Assembly (NCBI GenBank): GCA_030595485.1
Contig: JAUVDE010000200.1
Location: forward strand, 1-6,430
Reading direction: 5' to 3'
Length of the DNA: 6,430 nt
Source of the DNA: Draconibacterium sp.
GTDB lineage: Bacteria; Bacteroidota; Bacteroidia; Bacteroidales; Prolixibacteraceae
Part shown: in pieces, positions 6,308-6,430 of the stretch
Layout of the letters: each line of letters starts with the position of its first letter
Numbering within the stretch: the first letter of the stretch is position 1
The notes under the pieces: model-generated
What the model was told of the DNA's origin: nothing
What the model saw: only the letters and a program-made list of their open reading frames with translations
Databases searched by the model: none
Position numbers and translations under genes: made by a program

Positions 6308-6430
6308 TATATATTAATCAAAGCTTAAATTTAAGAAAGCCTACATTCTGCAATTATTCGTCAATTTACGAAACTTTGAATTGCCAACCTATATGATTCT
6401 AAACCAAATCCCATAATACAACCTTTACAT

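Noticed and set aside
6308..6430. Possible gene end or small ORF at the right edge (a 17-codon minus-strand frame beginning MGFGLESYR)
   Set aside because: It is too short, with no family resemblance and no ribosome-binding or promoter signal. It is treated as plain intergenic DNA.
1..6430. A new biological system (defence, mobile, CRISPR, retron, secretion or biosynthetic cluster)
   Set aside because: Every long reading frame is a recognised housekeeping or metabolic gene with intact motifs. No terminal repeats, arrays, integrases, reverse transcriptases or unknown multi-gene cassettes are present.

Overview
The window looks like chromosomal core DNA from a member of the Bacteroidota. The evidence is AT-rich intergenic DNA, promoters of the Bacteroidota type (TAnnTTTG at about -7) close in front of start codons, A-rich leaders without clear Shine-Dalgarno sequences, and protein variants I associate with Bacteroidales/Marinilabiliales-like lineages (for example the N-terminus of the pyruvate kinase). 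I cannot name genus or species.

Layout. (1) Positions 1-1238, minus strand: carbamate kinase (arcC) followed, 125 bp downstream, by the first 51 codons of an ornithine carbamoyltransferase (arcB-like), which runs off the left edge. Together they form the ATP-yielding end of arginine/citrulline catabolism: citrulline to carbamoyl phosphate, then to ATP, NH3 and CO2. A short degenerate heptamer repeat lies in the gap between them. (2) Positions 1239-1522: a divergent intergenic region with a candidate promoter for each direction. (3) Positions 1523-4630, plus strand: ftsK (DNA translocase) and, 12 bp further on, lolA (periplasmic lipoprotein carrier), probably one transcript, closed by a strong intrinsic terminator at 4654-4687. 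(4) Positions 4631-4851: the convergent region with one terminator per strand and no gene. (5) Positions 4852-6252, minus strand: pyruvate kinase (pyk), with a good promoter at 6274-6307. (6) Positions 6308-6430: AT-rich DNA in which I see no gene, repeat or convincing signal.

The genes are ordinary housekeeping and energy functions: chromosome segregation, envelope biogenesis, and two substrate-level ATP-generating kinases. I see no phage, transposon, CRISPR, toxin-antitoxin, defence or biosynthetic cluster and no evidence for a new system. The points most worth a second look are a change of codon use inside ftsK that continues into lolA, unusual residues in the nucleotide/K+ site of pyruvate kinase, and the heptamer repeat between arcC and arcB.
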